Part shown: piece after piece, positions 63,802-64,000 of the stretch
Layout of the letters: every line of letters begins with the position of its first letter
Position numbering within the stretch: the stretch's first letter is position 1
From: Microbacterium sp. LWO14-1.2
GTDB taxonomy: Bacteria; Actinomycetota; Actinomycetes; Actinomycetales; Microbacteriaceae
Length of the DNA: 64,000 nucleotides
Direction of reading: 5' to 3'
NCBI RefSeq assembly: GCF_038397715.1
Contig: NZ_CP151633.1
Span: 2,914,001 to 2,978,000, forward strand
Notes under the pieces: model-generated
Seen by the model: the letters and a program-made list of their open reading frames with translations, nothing else
Databases searched by the model: none
What the model was told of the DNA's origin: nothing
Made by a program: the position numbers and the translations under genes

Positions 63802-64000
63802 TCAGCGTCGCGTGGGCGACAGGAGAAGAGTCTGGGTCGGTGTCACGACACCGTTCACCGGCTGGTCGTGCACCTCGCTCGGCAGGGAGTCGAGCACCTC
63901 GGAATCATAGATCACGGCGTAGACGGGCGGGCACTTCTCCATCGATCCGATCGTCTTGTCGAAGTAGCCGCGACCCCACCCCATGCGCATACCGGTGCGG
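63802..64000 (-). CDS. 5-formyltetrahydrofolate cyclo-ligase, C-terminal part (runs off window)
   Basis: The last 65 or so codons are present. MGWGRGYFDKTIGSMEKCPP is the conserved substrate/ATP-binding segment and EVHDQPVNGVVTPTQ the end of the family. The enzyme converts 5-formyl-THF to methenyl-THF. The start lies beyond 64000. Confidence 0.88.
   Translation of the reverse strand, partial: RTGMRMGWGRGYFDKTIGSMEKCPPVYAVIYDSEVLDSLPSEVHDQPVNGVVTPTQTLLLSPTRR

Overview
The window is high-GC chromosomal DNA from an actinobacterium, most likely Microbacterium or a close Microbacteriaceae relative. The evidence is the block carD, fused ispDF, cysS, rlmB and a DUF4032 gene, a C50-carotenoid crt operon, Lsr2, DtxR-type regulation, and many genes that appear to be transcribed leaderless (a TANNNT-type -10 box six or seven bases before the start codon). 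No rRNA or CRISPR array was seen; two tRNA genes are present.

Layout. 1-9.5 kb: lipoprotein fragment, CarD, the isoprenoid enzyme IspDF, an SDR, CysS, RlmB, an NAD(P)-binding protein, DUF4032, a sugar-ABC ATPase and a DsbA-like membrane protein, ending at tRNA-Thr(TGT). 9.49-23.19 kb: an integrated mobile element of about 13.7 kb bounded by 36-bp direct repeats made from the 3' end of that tRNA gene. 23.2-34.5 kb: aldo/keto reductase, a two-component system next to an ABC-2 exporter, SRAP, a DMT transporter, nitroreductase/MsrB, DUF2332, DUF3263, a LytR_C protein and CIRCE-controlled groEL. 34.5-46.3 kb: WXG100 protein, an OmpR-type two-component system, XPB helicase and its partner, cold-shock protein, DUF3027, SerC, DtxR, M23 peptidase, HNH endonuclease and tRNA-Arg(CCT). 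46.3-54.9 kb: MMPL transporter and the tightly overlapping operon idi-crtE-crtB-crtI-crtYe-crtYf-crtEb, divergent from a MarR-type regulator. 54.9-64 kb: Lsr2, an acetate-uptake locus (GAF-LuxR regulator, DUF485, ActP), an Ogt-like protein lacking its active-site cysteine, a giant SF1-helicase-like protein with an altered Walker A, MscL, FmdB-type zinc ribbon and the end of 5-formyl-THF cyclo-ligase.

The element is the most unusual part. A tyrosine integrase and an HTH protein are read leftward. An excisionase-like protein, an ImmA-like peptidase and putative replication proteins are read rightward. A 400-bp non-coding segment with three nested inverted repeats follows. Later come a small-terminase-like protein with a zinc ribbon and a full-length phage tape-measure protein, but no portal, capsid, large terminase or tail-tip gene. 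This order (integrase, divergent regulation, xis, rep, possible origin, packaging gene) resembles a phage-inducible chromosomal island, so I infer a phage satellite or a heavily reduced prophage. Two possible cargo modules sit in it: a DUF5131/TcmP pair (three-Cys-motif protein and partner) whose stop codons interlock head-on, and an HTH/HEPN-like overlapping pair next to the right attachment site.

Working together: IspDF and Idi supply isoprenoid precursors that CrtE, CrtB, CrtI, CrtEb and CrtYe/Yf would turn into a decaprenoxanthin-type yellow pigment under a CrtR-like regulator. The acetate symporter locus and the two two-component systems are self-contained regulatory units.
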